DNA of 64,000 nt from G964291335 sp964291335 (lineage in GTDB: Bacteria > Chloroflexota > Dehalococcoidia > Lucifugimonadales > UBA3495). Below are positions 53,078 through 61,683 of the stretch, in pieces. The notes under the pieces were generated by a model that saw nothing but the letters and a program-made list of their open reading frames with translations, was not told where the DNA came from and made no database searches. Location of the stretch: positions 868,001-932,000 of the forward strand of contig OZ219748.1 in NCBI GenBank assembly GCA_964291335.2, written 5' to 3'. Position 1 is the stretch's first letter. Every line of letters starts with the position of its first letter. The translations under genes and the position numbers were made by a program.

Positions 53078-53437
53078 CTAACCGTGGTCGTGGCCGCCCG
53101 AGGGCGGATGGTCAAAAGTGCGGGGCCCCTGGTTGATTTCCCGGCGCATCTCCTCAAAATCCGGGGTTACCTGCCCGCCCATTTCCCGCTTGATCCGGCC
53201 CATGAACTGATTCAGGCTGGCCGGGTCATCCTCGTTCACGTCGGTCAGGGTTTCGCCGCCGGGCGCCCAATTAAGGCTCTCGCCCCAGGAACGCTGGAAA
53301 GAAAACCGCGAAACCAGCCGGTTCAGGCCGGAACCCCCGCACCGGGCGCAAGTGCGCCGGTCGTCCTTTGACCAGCTATACACCAACGCCGAATTAACGT
53401 GCTGGCAGTCTTCGCAGCGGTACTCGTAGATGGGCAT
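53078..53437 (-). CDS. FmdB-like zinc-ribbon protein
   Basis: 119 residues from ATG 53435-53437. It opens MPIYEYRCEDCQHVNSAL, with a second Cys pair TCARCGGSG, giving the same zinc ribbon as its neighbour; the C-terminal half is helical, with IKREMGGQVTPDFEEMRREI. It is the first gene of the fmdB-fmdB-thiE-translin operon and is 38 bases upstream of the second fmdB. The two are paralogues with different tails. Confidence 0.83.
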   Translation of the reverse strand: MPIYEYRCEDCQHVNSALVYSWSKDDRRTCARCGGSGLNRLVSRFSFQRSWGESLNWAPGGETLTDVNEDDPASLNQFMGRIKREMGGQVTPDFEEMRREINQGPRTFDHPPSGGHDHG

Positions 53438-53815
53438 ATTGCAACAGCCACCTGGTTTAACTTCTGCCGGCTGGCGCAACCGGAATTGACCGGTATTTTA
53501 ACATGGCGCGGCGGTTTGTCATTCCCTTCTGGCCGGCAGCCCGGAAACAACCGGCCGCTTCCGCAGACGACAGATGCCCTGCCAAATCCGGCCCGGCGGG
53601 GGGGGGGGAGGCTCCGCCCAAACCCGGGCGGCCGCTCCGCCGCCTTGCCGCCGCTGCGGCTGCCCCGCCCGGCTGAGGGAAACCCTGAACTGACCGGGAA
53701 AGCTGACCGACGCAACTTGTAGCCGCAAGAGGCTGCTGTATAATGCAAGCACCAGGCCCTCCGGGTTATCTGCTCGCCGACACCGGCGACCACACTGCAT
53801 ATAGAGGTGCCAGCT
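53438..53815. other. Intergenic region upstream of polA
   Basis: About 380 bases. It holds the polA promoter (listed separately) and a run of G in the 53590-53602 region that is only a purine-rich stretch. No gene is recognised on either strand. Confidence 0.4.
53717..53744 (+). promoter_or_regulatory. polA promoter
   Basis: TTGTAG (53717-53722), a 16-base spacer and TATAAT (53739-53744), about 70 bases before the polA start. Confidence 0.6.
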
Positions 53816-56596
53816 ATGGCCAAGGCGCAGGACTCAGTAACTTTGCCCATGTTCAGCGACAATGCAACCAACCCTCTGCTGCTGGTTATGGATGGCCACG
53901 CCATGGTTCACCGCTCCTTTCGGGCTATTTCGGCGCAGCGGCACCTGACTATTTCGGCTACCGGCGAGGATGTTACCGGGGTTTACGGCTTCACCAACGT
54001 TTTCCTGCGCGCCTTGCAGGATTGGAAGCCTTCGCACTATGCCATAGCCTTCGACACCAAAGCCCCTACCTTCCGGCACCAGCGCTTCGAAAACTACAAG
54101 GCCCAGCGGGACCCCACGCCGCCGGAATTGCGCCCCCAGTTCCAACGGGTTAAGGAGCTGATGCAGGCCTTTGGCGTACCTATTTTTGAGGTGGACGGTT
54201 TCGAGGCGGATGACGTTATCGGCACTCTGTGCCGGCAAGCCGAAGAGCAGGGCCTGGATGTGGTGATCCTGACCGGCGACCGGGATACCTTTCAACTGAT
54301 TTCGCCTCGAGTGCGGGTTGATTTGTCCTACAGCATTCAAGACCGCAAGGTGTACGACGAGGCAGAGTTGGCGAACCGTTATTCCGGTTTGACCGCCGGC
54401 CAGCAGCCCGACTTCAAGTCGCTGCTGGGCGACTCCTCCGACAATATCCCGGGCGTCCCGCGCGTCGGCGAGAAGCGGGCCATCGGCTTGCTGAGCCAAT
54501 ATAAAGACCTGGAAGGCATCTATGCGCACCTGGCGGAGATAAAGCCGCCCAGTGTGCGGCAGGCCCTCGCCGACAACCGGACCCTGGCCTTTGAGAACCG
54601 CTTGCTGACCACCATTGCCCGGAACGCCCCGGTATCCCTGGAACTGGATGCCGCCCGGTATGGGCGCTTCGACCGCCGGAACCTGGTTGAGCTGCTTAAG
54701 GAGTGGGAGTTCCATAGCGTCATTCCCCGACTGCCGGCTCCGGTCTGGGACCCCACTGACGCCGCCCGGACGGGCGCGGCAATGGCTGCGCCGGAGCCCG
54801 TTGCCACTGATTACCAATCGGTGCAGACGCCGCCGCAACTGGAAGCCATGCTCGCCGCCCTGCGAACCGCCGGCCGGTTCGCCTTCGACACCGAGACTAA
54901 CCATATTGACCCTATGCGGGCCGACCTGGTGGGGTTGAGCTTTGCTACCGAACCAGGCAAAGCGTGGTATGTGCCGGTGGGGCACCAGGCCGGAACCCAA
55001 CTGCCGCTGGAAGAAGCGCTGGCGGCAATCAAGCCCCTGCTGGAAGACCCCGGTCTGGCCAAAAGCGCCCACAACGCCAATTTTGATTTGATGGTGCTGG
55101 CAGGCTATGGCATCAAGGCCCGGCAGGTGGACTTTGATACCATGATTGCCGCCCACCTGCTGAGCCGGAATAACCTGGGCCTTAAAACCCTGGCCCTGGA
55201 CGTGGTAGGGGTGGAGATGACCCCGATAACCGACCTGATTGGCCGGGGCGCCCGTCAAAAGACTTTTGACCAGGCGCCAATCGCCGACGCCACCGCTTAC
55301 GCCGCTGCCGACGCCGATATGACCGGCCGCCTTCGGGAGCGGTTCGAGGCGCAAATCGCCCGGCATAACCTGTCCAGCCTTATGTCTGACATTGAGATGC
55401 CGCTAACGCCGATTCTGGTGGAAATGCAGTGCCAGGGCATTAAGCTGAACGTGGGTATGCTCCATGAAATGAGCCGGGAATTAACCGACCAGCTGCGGCA
55501 GTCGGAAGCGGAACTCTATGACTCTATCGGCCACACGGTAAACATTAACTCGCCGCAGCAGCTCAGCGACTTGCTGTTCAACGAATTGGGCTTGCCGAAA
55601 ACCAAGCGTACCAAGACCGGCTATTCCACTGACGCCAATTCCCTGGAGGGACTGCGGGGCTTTCACCCGGTAGTGGATAACATTCTGGAGTACCGCCAAG
55701 TTGCCAAGCTCAAATCCACTTACGTGGATGCTCTCCCCGAAATGATTAACCCGCGCACCGGGCGGGTTCACACCAGTTACAACCAGGTAGGTTCGGCCAC
55801 GGGAAGAATGTCCAGCAGCGACCCCAACCTGCAGAACATCCCCATCCGCACTGAGGAAGGACGGCGGGTTCGCCAGGCATTTATCGCCGATAAAGCGCCC
55901 GACTGGCTGCTCTTCTCCGCCGATTACTCCCAGATTGAACTGCGGGTGCTGGCCCACCTTTCGCAGGACCCGGAACTGCTGGACGCTTTCCGGCGCGGCG
56001 AGGACATCCACGCCTCCACCGCCTCCCTGATGAATGACGTGCCAATCAGTCAGGTAACCGCCGACCAGCGCCGCATCGCCAAGGTGCTGAACTTCGGGGT
56101 CATTTATGGTCTGTCGGCCCACGGCATCTCCCAGCAGACGGAGTTCTCCCGGGAGGAGGGCGCCAGGTTCATCGAAACGTACTTTGCCAGGTATTTGGGC
56201 ATTGCCGGCTATCTGGCTGAAGTAAAGGCCCGCACTCGGGAAACCCAGTACGTGGAAACCCTGTGCGGCCGCCGCCGCTACGTGCCGGACATCAACTCGG
56301 CCAACTTCAACGTGCGCGGCGCCGCCGAGCGTATGGCGATTAATATGCCCATCCAGGGCACTGCCGCCGACATTATCAAGCTGGCCATGCTTCGGGTTCA
56401 CGACCGCCTGAGCCGGGAAAACCTCCGCGCCCGGATGCTGCTTCAGGTGCACGATGAGCTGGTGTTCGAGGTGCCCCGGGAAGAGCTGGACGCCTTGCAA
56501 GCCCTGGTATTCGCCGAAATGCCGGCCGCCATGAACCTGGATGTTACCCTGAAAGTGGACGCCAAGTGGGGCGAAAACTGGGGAGATATGCGGTAA
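53816..56596 (+). CDS. polA: DNA polymerase I
   Basis: 926 residues from ATG 53816 behind AGAGGT; GTG 53807 is a second choice. The N-terminal 5'-3' exonuclease (about 20-290) has the Asp cluster with FEADDVIGTL and DRDTFQLIS; the 3'-5' exonuclease (about 340-510) has intact motif I FDTETN; the polymerase domain (about 560-926) has motif A ADYSQIELRVLAHLS, motif B RRIAKVLNFGVIYGLSAHG and motif C QVHDELVFEVP. It fills gaps in repair and Okazaki-fragment processing. The proofreading domain appears active, unlike that of many Firmicutes. Confidence 0.96.
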   Translation: MAKAQDSVTLPMFSDNATNPLLLVMDGHAMVHRSFRAISAQRHLTISATGEDVTGVYGFTNVFLRALQDWKPSHYAIAFDTKAPTFRHQRFENYKAQRDPTPPELRPQFQRVKELMQAFGVPIFEVDGFEADDVIGTLCRQAEEQGLDVVILTGDRDTFQLISPRVRVDLSYSIQDRKVYDEAELANRYSGLTAGQQPDFKSLLGDSSDNIPGVPRVGEKRAIGLLSQYKDLEGIYAHLAEIKPPSVRQALADNRTLAFENRLLTTIARNAPVSLELDAARYGRFDRRNLVELLKEWEFHSVIPRLPAPVWDPTDAARTGAAMAAPEPVATDYQSVQTPPQLEAMLAALRTAGRFAFDTETNHIDPMRADLVGLSFATEPGKAWYVPVGHQAGTQLPLEEALAAIKPLLEDPGLAKSAHNANFDLMVLAGYGIKARQVDFDTMIAAHLLSRNNLGLKTLALDVVGVEMTPITDLIGRGARQKTFDQAPIADATAYAAADADMTGRLRERFEAQIARHNLSSLMSDIEMPLTPILVEMQCQGIKLNVGMLHEMSRELTDQLRQSEAELYDSIGHTVNINSPQQLSDLLFNELGLPKTKRTKTGYSTDANSLEGLRGFHPVVDNILEYRQVAKLKSTYVDALPEMINPRTGRVHTSYNQVGSATGRMSSSDPNLQNIPIRTEEGRRVRQAFIADKAPDWLLFSADYSQIELRVLAHLSQDPELLDAFRRGEDIHASTASLMNDVPISQVTADQRRIAKVLNFGVIYGLSAHGISQQTEFSREEGARFIETYFARYLGIAGYLAEVKARTRETQYVETLCGRRRYVPDINSANFNVRGAAERMAINMPIQGTAADIIKLAMLRVHDRLSRENLRARMLLQVHDELVFEVPREELDALQALVFAEMPAAMNLDVTLKVDAKWGENWGDMR

Positions 56597-56633
56597 CGAA
56601 TGGGGGGCAGTATCTCGCAGCAGGACATAGTTT

Positions 56634-57671
56634 ATGGCAAACAAGCAACAAAGCGCCTTGTTCGGAGATAATTCGGTAAGATTGCCAAAATCGGAGTCGC
56701 CAGCCAAAGGACTCACCACTGAAAGTATCAGCCGGCTCGACTGCAACCCTGAGTTGAGCGAGTATCTGCTGCAATTTTGCCGTCTGAAGCATGGCGAAAT
56801 CTGGGAAGACCCGGTGCGCGGCCACCGGGTTGGCGTTCTGGATGCCGCCATACCGGACGATGTTGCGCAACTGCTGGGTGGCAAGAGGGCAGCCCTTGCC
56901 GTTAACGACCCGCCTTACAATATTGCAGTCGGCAACAACTTATCAGAAAGTCTGCCGAAAACAGACTTGCAAGAATATCTGCATTTCTCTCGCGCCTGGA
57001 TTAAGAATGCCATCAATACCCTGAAGCAGAATGCCCATTTTTACTGTTGGATTGGCGCAGATTATCGGGAGAACTTCCAACCGCTTCCCGACATTATGGT
57101 TTTGATGCGGGAATTCTCTGAAGCCAAACCCAGGAACCTGATAACTCTGCGGAACCAGAGAGGGTACGGAACTCAGAAGAACTGGATGTGGGTTCGGCAG
57201 GAACTGCTGCACTATACTGTTGGCAATCCTGAGTTCCAGGTCGTGTACACTGATATTCCCAAAGCGCTTAAAGGTTACTATAAAGAGGTTAATGGGAAGC
57301 TGACCGAAAACCTGGAACGGAGCAAGTCGGGCACGCTCAGACCCGGAAACGTGTGGGTCGATGTTCAGCAGGTTTTTTACCGAATGGAAGAGAATGTTCC
57401 TGGTTGTTACGCCCAAAAGCCACTGAAAGCTATTGAGAGAATTATCGAGTCCAGCAGCCAGCCGGGAGATTTAGTGCTGGACTTGTTTGCTCACTCTGGC
57501 GCCACCTTGCTTGCCGGAGAACGCCTCGGCAGAAAAATATGCACCGGCGACAACAACCCAATCTTCGCTGAACTCACCATCCGGCGACTGGAGAACCTGC
57601 GCTCTACCGGAAAGACCGGTTGGCAATGGCGCAATCCGTTCCCGGAAATGAAGGCCAAAGGGTTAGGTTAA
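56634..57671 (+). CDS. DNA methyltransferase (N4-cytosine or N6-adenine, beta class)
   Basis: 345 residues. The catalytic DPPYN motif (about residue 87) comes before the AdoMet-binding DLFAHSGATLLAGERLGR motif (about 285), the beta-class order seen in restriction-modification methylases. ATG 56634 closely follows polA. It protects the host from the endonuclease encoded next (stop and start adjacent at 57671/57672). Codon and base use is clearly more AT-rich than that of the neighbours, a sign of horizontal transfer. The recognition sequence cannot be read from the protein. Confidence 0.88.
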   Translation: MANKQQSALFGDNSVRLPKSESPAKGLTTESISRLDCNPELSEYLLQFCRLKHGEIWEDPVRGHRVGVLDAAIPDDVAQLLGGKRAALAVNDPPYNIAVGNNLSESLPKTDLQEYLHFSRAWIKNAINTLKQNAHFYCWIGADYRENFQPLPDIMVLMREFSEAKPRNLITLRNQRGYGTQKNWMWVRQELLHYTVGNPEFQVVYTDIPKALKGYYKEVNGKLTENLERSKSGTLRPGNVWVDVQQVFYRMEENVPGCYAQKPLKAIERIIESSSQPGDLVLDLFAHSGATLLAGERLGRKICTGDNNPIFAELTIRRLENLRSTGKTGWQWRNPFPEMKAKGLG

Positions 57672-58376
57672 ATGAATCAGGAAAAATTACGAGCGTATCT
57701 GGAGAACTTGACTCGTTCCTTATCCGGCCAGGACAAGCTCTTCTTATCGGCCAGGTTGGAAAGCCTCGCTTCTGCATTTCCCTTTAATGAGTATGAATAT
57801 ATACTGTCTTTCCTTTTGGCTCGCCAGATAATTTCCTTCAACGATTATGAGGCTCTGCGCAACCAGTATGTTTCAGCTAACCGCTATTTGGCCCTCTTCG
57901 GATTAGCTCCCAGGATCTTTGGGCAAGTTTGGGGAGAAACCCATCTTAGAGATCTGGACTCTCGCTTTATCAAACCATCTCGCGAACTGGACCCGCACTA
58001 CGATGGTCAGTATGACCTTCTGATAGAAAAAGTGAAGGTTGAGGTTAAATCGGCACGAGCTATAAACACTCGCAGACAAGGCGAAATAGTATCAAAAGCT
58101 CTACGCTATGACTCAGATGAGCCTTTTTGGATGAATTTCCAGCAGTTGAAACTGGATATTTGCGATGTCTTTGTATTTATCGGAGTATGGGTAGATAAAC
58201 TACGATACTGGGTATTATCAAATAAAGAAGTTCAGGAAAATCCTGCCCGGAGCAATCAACACCGTGGTGGCATTGAGTATCAAATCGGGATAACACACAG
58301 AAACATAGACCAGTTCAACAGGTTCATGGTAGAAGCCGGCTCATTGGCCGATTTGGTGCTGGTTAAAGGAAAATAG
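57672..58376 (+). CDS. Predicted type II restriction endonuclease
   Basis: 234 residues. I do not recognise a named family, but the middle holds a PD-(D/E)xK-like set: YDGQYDLLIEKVKVEVKSARA, with Asp, Glu-Val-Lys correctly spaced in two strands. It begins one base after the methyltransferase stop, the standard layout of a type II system. It has low GC and AT-rich codons like its partner. The 6-base gap to the next gene (CitE-like) suggests the cassette has inserted ahead of it and may read through. Confidence 0.7.
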   Translation: MNQEKLRAYLENLTRSLSGQDKLFLSARLESLASAFPFNEYEYILSFLLARQIISFNDYEALRNQYVSANRYLALFGLAPRIFGQVWGETHLRDLDSRFIKPSRELDPHYDGQYDLLIEKVKVEVKSARAINTRRQGEIVSKALRYDSDEPFWMNFQQLKLDICDVFVFIGVWVDKLRYWVLSNKEVQENPARSNQHRGGIEYQIGITHRNIDQFNRFMVEAGSLADLVLVKGK

Positions 58377-58382
58377 TATCGT

Positions 58383-59282
58383 ATGCAACTGCTTCGCAGC
58401 CTTATTTTCGTACCCGGCAACCGGGCCAATATGCTGGCAAAGTCCCTGTCCTTTGCCGCCGACGTGATTATGGTGGACCTGGAGGACTCGGTGCCGCCGG
58501 CGGAGAAAACCGCCGCCAGAGACCTGGCCCGGGAGTGGGCGCCTCGCCTGGCTCAAACCGGCCGCAAGGTCATGGTGCGGGCCAATGCCCTGGATACCGG
58601 GTTGACCGGGGACGAACTCGCCGCCCTGGTATCGCCCAGCCTGTACGGGGTCAGCGTGGGCAAAACCGAATCGGCCTGGGATTTGCAGGAAATCGACCGT
58701 ATCATCACTCCTCTGGAAGCCCGCGCCGGCCTGCCCCGGGGCCACATCCGGCTGATACCCTGGATTGAAAGCGCCCGGGCTCTGGTCAACGTTCACGCCA
58801 TGTCCAACGCCCTTACCCGAACCGTGGCTCTGGCCTTCGGGGCCGAAGACTATACCAATGATATGGGGGTTCAACGAACCGACGAAGGGGCCGAGGTGTA
58901 TCATCCCCGGGCCAGCGTGGCCATTGCCGCCCGGGCGGCCGGTTTGGCCGCTCTGGATAGCCCTTATGTCGCCTTTCGAAACTCTGAAGGACTGCGGCGG
59001 GACGCCCGGACAGCCCGGCAGCTGGGTTATACCGGCAAGTTTGCCATCCACCCGGGGCAGATTGAAAGCATCAACGAACAGTTCAGCCCCCTGCCCGAGG
59101 ACGTGGCCTACGCCCGCCGCGTGGTGGCCGCCTGGGAGGAAGCCGAGGCCGCCGGCCGCGGTTCCCTCTCCCTGGATGACCAGATGGTGGACGTGCCGGT
59201 GGTCAAGCGGGCCCGTAACCTGCTGGCCCTGGTCGCTGAAATCGAGGGGCAGCTTGTTCAGCAGGGCCGGCGCAACGGATAA
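58383..59282 (+). CDS. HpcH/HpaI aldolase/citrate lyase-type CoA-ester lyase
   Basis: 299 residues starting LRSLIFVPGNRANMLAKSLSFAADVIMVDLEDSVPPAEKTAAR, the CitE fold opening with the Glu-Asp metal ligands. LIPWIESARALVNVHAM and AFGAEDYTNDMGVQRTD bring the second metal Glu/Asp set. The C-terminal GYTGKFAIHPGQIESINEQFSP is typical of malyl-, citramalyl- or beta-methylmalyl-CoA lyases, which need Mg. Which CoA ester is cleaved is unknown. It follows the RM cassette and precedes folB by 110 bases. Confidence 0.88.
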   Translation: MQLLRSLIFVPGNRANMLAKSLSFAADVIMVDLEDSVPPAEKTAARDLAREWAPRLAQTGRKVMVRANALDTGLTGDELAALVSPSLYGVSVGKTESAWDLQEIDRIITPLEARAGLPRGHIRLIPWIESARALVNVHAMSNALTRTVALAFGAEDYTNDMGVQRTDEGAEVYHPRASVAIAARAAGLAALDSPYVAFRNSEGLRRDARTARQLGYTGKFAIHPGQIESINEQFSPLPEDVAYARRVVAAWEEAEAAGRGSLSLDDQMVDVPVVKRARNLLALVAEIEGQLVQQGRRNG

Positions 59283-59394
59283 TGGCGCCGGCAGCCGACA
59301 TTGGCCCCCTGATTTACTATGCCCCAAGGCATCCGAGGGTTTCCCGCCGCCAACGGCAACACTGCCGCCCAACGCCGGATACTGACACTGAACG

Positions 59395-59772
59395 ATGAGC
59401 ATGTCGGCAGACCGAATAATCCTTCAGGGAATGCAATTCTACGGCTACCATGGGGTCAATCCCGAAGAAAAGGCTTTGGGCCAACCCTATCTGGTAGATT
59501 TGACCGCCGAGCTGGATTTGACCCGGGCCGGGACCACGGATTGCCTGGAAGATACCGTCAGCTATACTCTGCTGTACCGGCTGACCCGGTCAGTAATCGA
59601 GGGGGAGTCCCGAAACCTGCTGGAAGCCCTGGCTCAGGCTATCGCCGACCGGCTGTTGAACGAACTGCCCCTCAAACAAGTGTCGGTAATCGTTAAGAAA
59701 CCCCACCCGCCCATTAAGGGTTCGGTAATTGAATCCGCGGCCGTGGAAATTCATCGCCGCCGGGAACCGTAA
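59395..59772 (+). CDS. folB: Dihydroneopterin aldolase
   Basis: 125 residues covering the FolB T-fold: DRIILQGMQFYGYHGVNPEEKALGQPYLVDL, where the Tyr-Gly-Tyr-His-Gly core and Glu are the pterin site, and the C-terminal VSVIVKKPHPPIKG with the catalytic Lys. It cleaves dihydroneopterin in folate synthesis. ATG 59395. No other folate gene is near, so it is probably constitutive. The intergenic gap before it (59283-59394) holds nothing I recognise. Confidence 0.9.
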   Translation: MSMSADRIILQGMQFYGYHGVNPEEKALGQPYLVDLTAELDLTRAGTTDCLEDTVSYTLLYRLTRSVIEGESRNLLEALAQAIADRLLNELPLKQVSVIVKKPHPPIKGSVIESAAVEIHRRREP

Positions 59773-59815
59773 CCAACGGCGCTCTACCGCTTTGCCAACC
59801 GAGGAAGGCCCGTCC

Positions 59816-61393
59816 ATGTCCAACCGGGATACCAGCATCGCCCGCCACTTTCACGACGCTACCAAGCTGGCCTACATCAACCTGGCCAACAAACCGCCTT
59901 TGTACAAAACCTATTACGGTCTGCCAGCTATTCCGCTGCCCGCCGATTTTCCTTCCCCGCCGGTTCCGGCGCTGGACGCGGTCAGCGCCGTTGCCCCGGC
60001 AGCCGGGCCGGAACTGGACCTGACCGCCCTGGCCCAGTTGCTCTACTTTACCGCCGGGGTCATCCGCAAAGGGGTGTTCCGCACTGCCGGCGAGGTGCAT
60101 TTCCGCGCCGCCGCATCGGCCGGGGGGCTTTATCCGGTGGAAACCTACCTGGTGAGTCAAGGGATGCCCGGTCTGGATGCCGGCGTGTACCATTTTGCGC
60201 CGGAGAATTTCAGCCTGACCCGGCTGCGCCAAGGGGACTGCCGAGCTGTATTAGCCGAGGCTGCCGGCAGCGATTCGACCATCGCCGCCGCCCCCTTGAC
60301 CATCGTCTTTACCATCGTGTTCTGGCGCAGTTCCTGGAAGTATCGGGAGCGGGGATACCGCTACTGCTTCTGGGACAATGGAACTGTCGCCGCCAACCTG
60401 CTCGCCACCGCTGCCGCCATCGGCCGGCCTGCCAGGGTGGTCAACGCCTTCATCGACCGTCTGGTGGACGAACTCCTGGAGCTGGACGGAACCGGCGAAG
60501 CCAGCGCCTGCCTGGTTTCCGTCGGGTCGGGCCAGGAACCCTCAAAAGCGCCGCCCCCCGGCCATTTGGCCCCGGTGGAAGGCGCCTCCCGCATTACGGC
60601 ACCCGGGGAAATAGATTACCCGGAAATCCGCTCCGCCCACGCCGCTACCCGCCTGACCAGCCAGGACGAGGTACTGGCCTGCCGGGGTAAGCCGGCGGTT
60701 CCACCGACCGCCCCGGCCGACTACCCGGTCAGTATTTTACCCTGTTCCAGAAACTTTCCCGTATCGGCGCCTCTGGGTCAGACCATCCGGGAGCGGGGTT
60801 CCACCCGCCGTTTTGCCCGGGCGCCCATTGGCCTGGAAGCCCTTGCCGCCATACTCTATTGCGCCACCCGGGGCGCGGCGGCAGACTTTCTACCCCGGCC
60901 GGGCGACAGCCTGCTTGACCTCTATCTGATTGCCAATGCGGTAGAAAACCTGCCCGCAGGAGCATATTACTACGCTCCCCAAGAACCGGCCCTGCACCGG
61001 CTCAAGACCGGCCAGTTTCGGGAGGAAGCAGGACACCTGGGCTTTGAGCAGGCTTTGCCGGCCGACGCTTCAGCAGTGGTCTTTCTGCTGTCCGACCTGG
61101 AGCGAATCCTGGAACAGTACGGCAACCGGGGCTACCGGGCGGCCCAGCTGGAAGCCGGAATTATCGGCGGCAAGTTGTACCTTGGCGCGCACTCATTGGG
61201 GCTGGGAGCCAGCGGGCTGACCTTCTATGATGACGAAGTAACCGGGTTTTTCTCGCCCCACGCCGCCGGAAAGAGCGCTATGTTCGTGGCGCCGTTGGGC
61301 GTAACTGACGCGGTAAACCGGGTGCGACCCTTCCGCTCCCGCATCGGCATGCTGCTTGACGCCCAATCCCGGGGCGCGCGGCCCAGAGAGTAA
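59816..61393 (+). CDS. Tandem SagB-type nitroreductase-fold protein
   Basis: 525 residues from ATG 59816 behind GAGGAAGG. Two nitroreductase/SagB-type dehydrogenase domains (about 1-255 and 305-520) are fused: the first has ASAGGLYPVETYLV, the second RGSTRRFARAPIGLEALAAILY and ASGLTFYDDEVTGFF, each with FMN-binding strands. SagB enzymes oxidise azoline rings to azoles in some peptide natural products; free-standing tandem proteins are of unknown substrate. No cyclodehydratase (YcaO) or precursor gene is seen next to it, so a natural-product role is not supported here. Confidence 0.83.
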   Translation: MSNRDTSIARHFHDATKLAYINLANKPPLYKTYYGLPAIPLPADFPSPPVPALDAVSAVAPAAGPELDLTALAQLLYFTAGVIRKGVFRTAGEVHFRAAASAGGLYPVETYLVSQGMPGLDAGVYHFAPENFSLTRLRQGDCRAVLAEAAGSDSTIAAAPLTIVFTIVFWRSSWKYRERGYRYCFWDNGTVAANLLATAAAIGRPARVVNAFIDRLVDELLELDGTGEASACLVSVGSGQEPSKAPPPGHLAPVEGASRITAPGEIDYPEIRSAHAATRLTSQDEVLACRGKPAVPPTAPADYPVSILPCSRNFPVSAPLGQTIRERGSTRRFARAPIGLEALAAILYCATRGAAADFLPRPGDSLLDLYLIANAVENLPAGAYYYAPQEPALHRLKTGQFREEAGHLGFEQALPADASAVVFLLSDLERILEQYGNRGYRAAQLEAGIIGGKLYLGAHSLGLGASGLTFYDDEVTGFFSPHAAGKSAMFVAPLGVTDAVNRVRPFRSRIGMLLDAQSRGARPRE

Positions 61394-61683
61394 GCGCACT
61401 CCCCGGCAGCAACCCCCGCTGAAGATGCGCCCAACCGCAGTTGCCGGGTCGGCCGACGCCGCCGGCGAAATCGGCAACACGGAAGGGCAAAGCCGGGCGA
61501 TTACCCTGCCATTTACCCTTCCGGTTGACACTGAAGAGGGCATTTGGTATATATTGCCAATGCTTCCTGTCCGAACCCTCATTTCCCCTTGCACATTCCC
61601 CGGCCTGGTAGAGCTTATGACGGTGCCTGCTCTGTTTCAGACCGGCAGAACACCCCTTACCGCAAGCGAGGAAGAAAACTGCA
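61394..61683. other. Intergenic leader with oppDF promoter
   Basis: About 290 bases. The promoter at 61525-61553 (listed) leaves a leader of about 125 nt before oppD. A GCGAGGAAG site lies just before the oppD start. No gene seen. Confidence 0.5.
61525..61553 (+). promoter_or_regulatory. oppDF promoter
   Basis: TTGACA (61525-61530), a 17-base spacer and TATATA (61548-61553); a strong -35 and fair -10. Confidence 0.75.

Noticed and set aside
53589..53602. Run of G before polA as a phase-variation tract
   Set aside because: It lies in an intergenic stretch well away from the polA promoter and start, so its length would not alter a reading frame.
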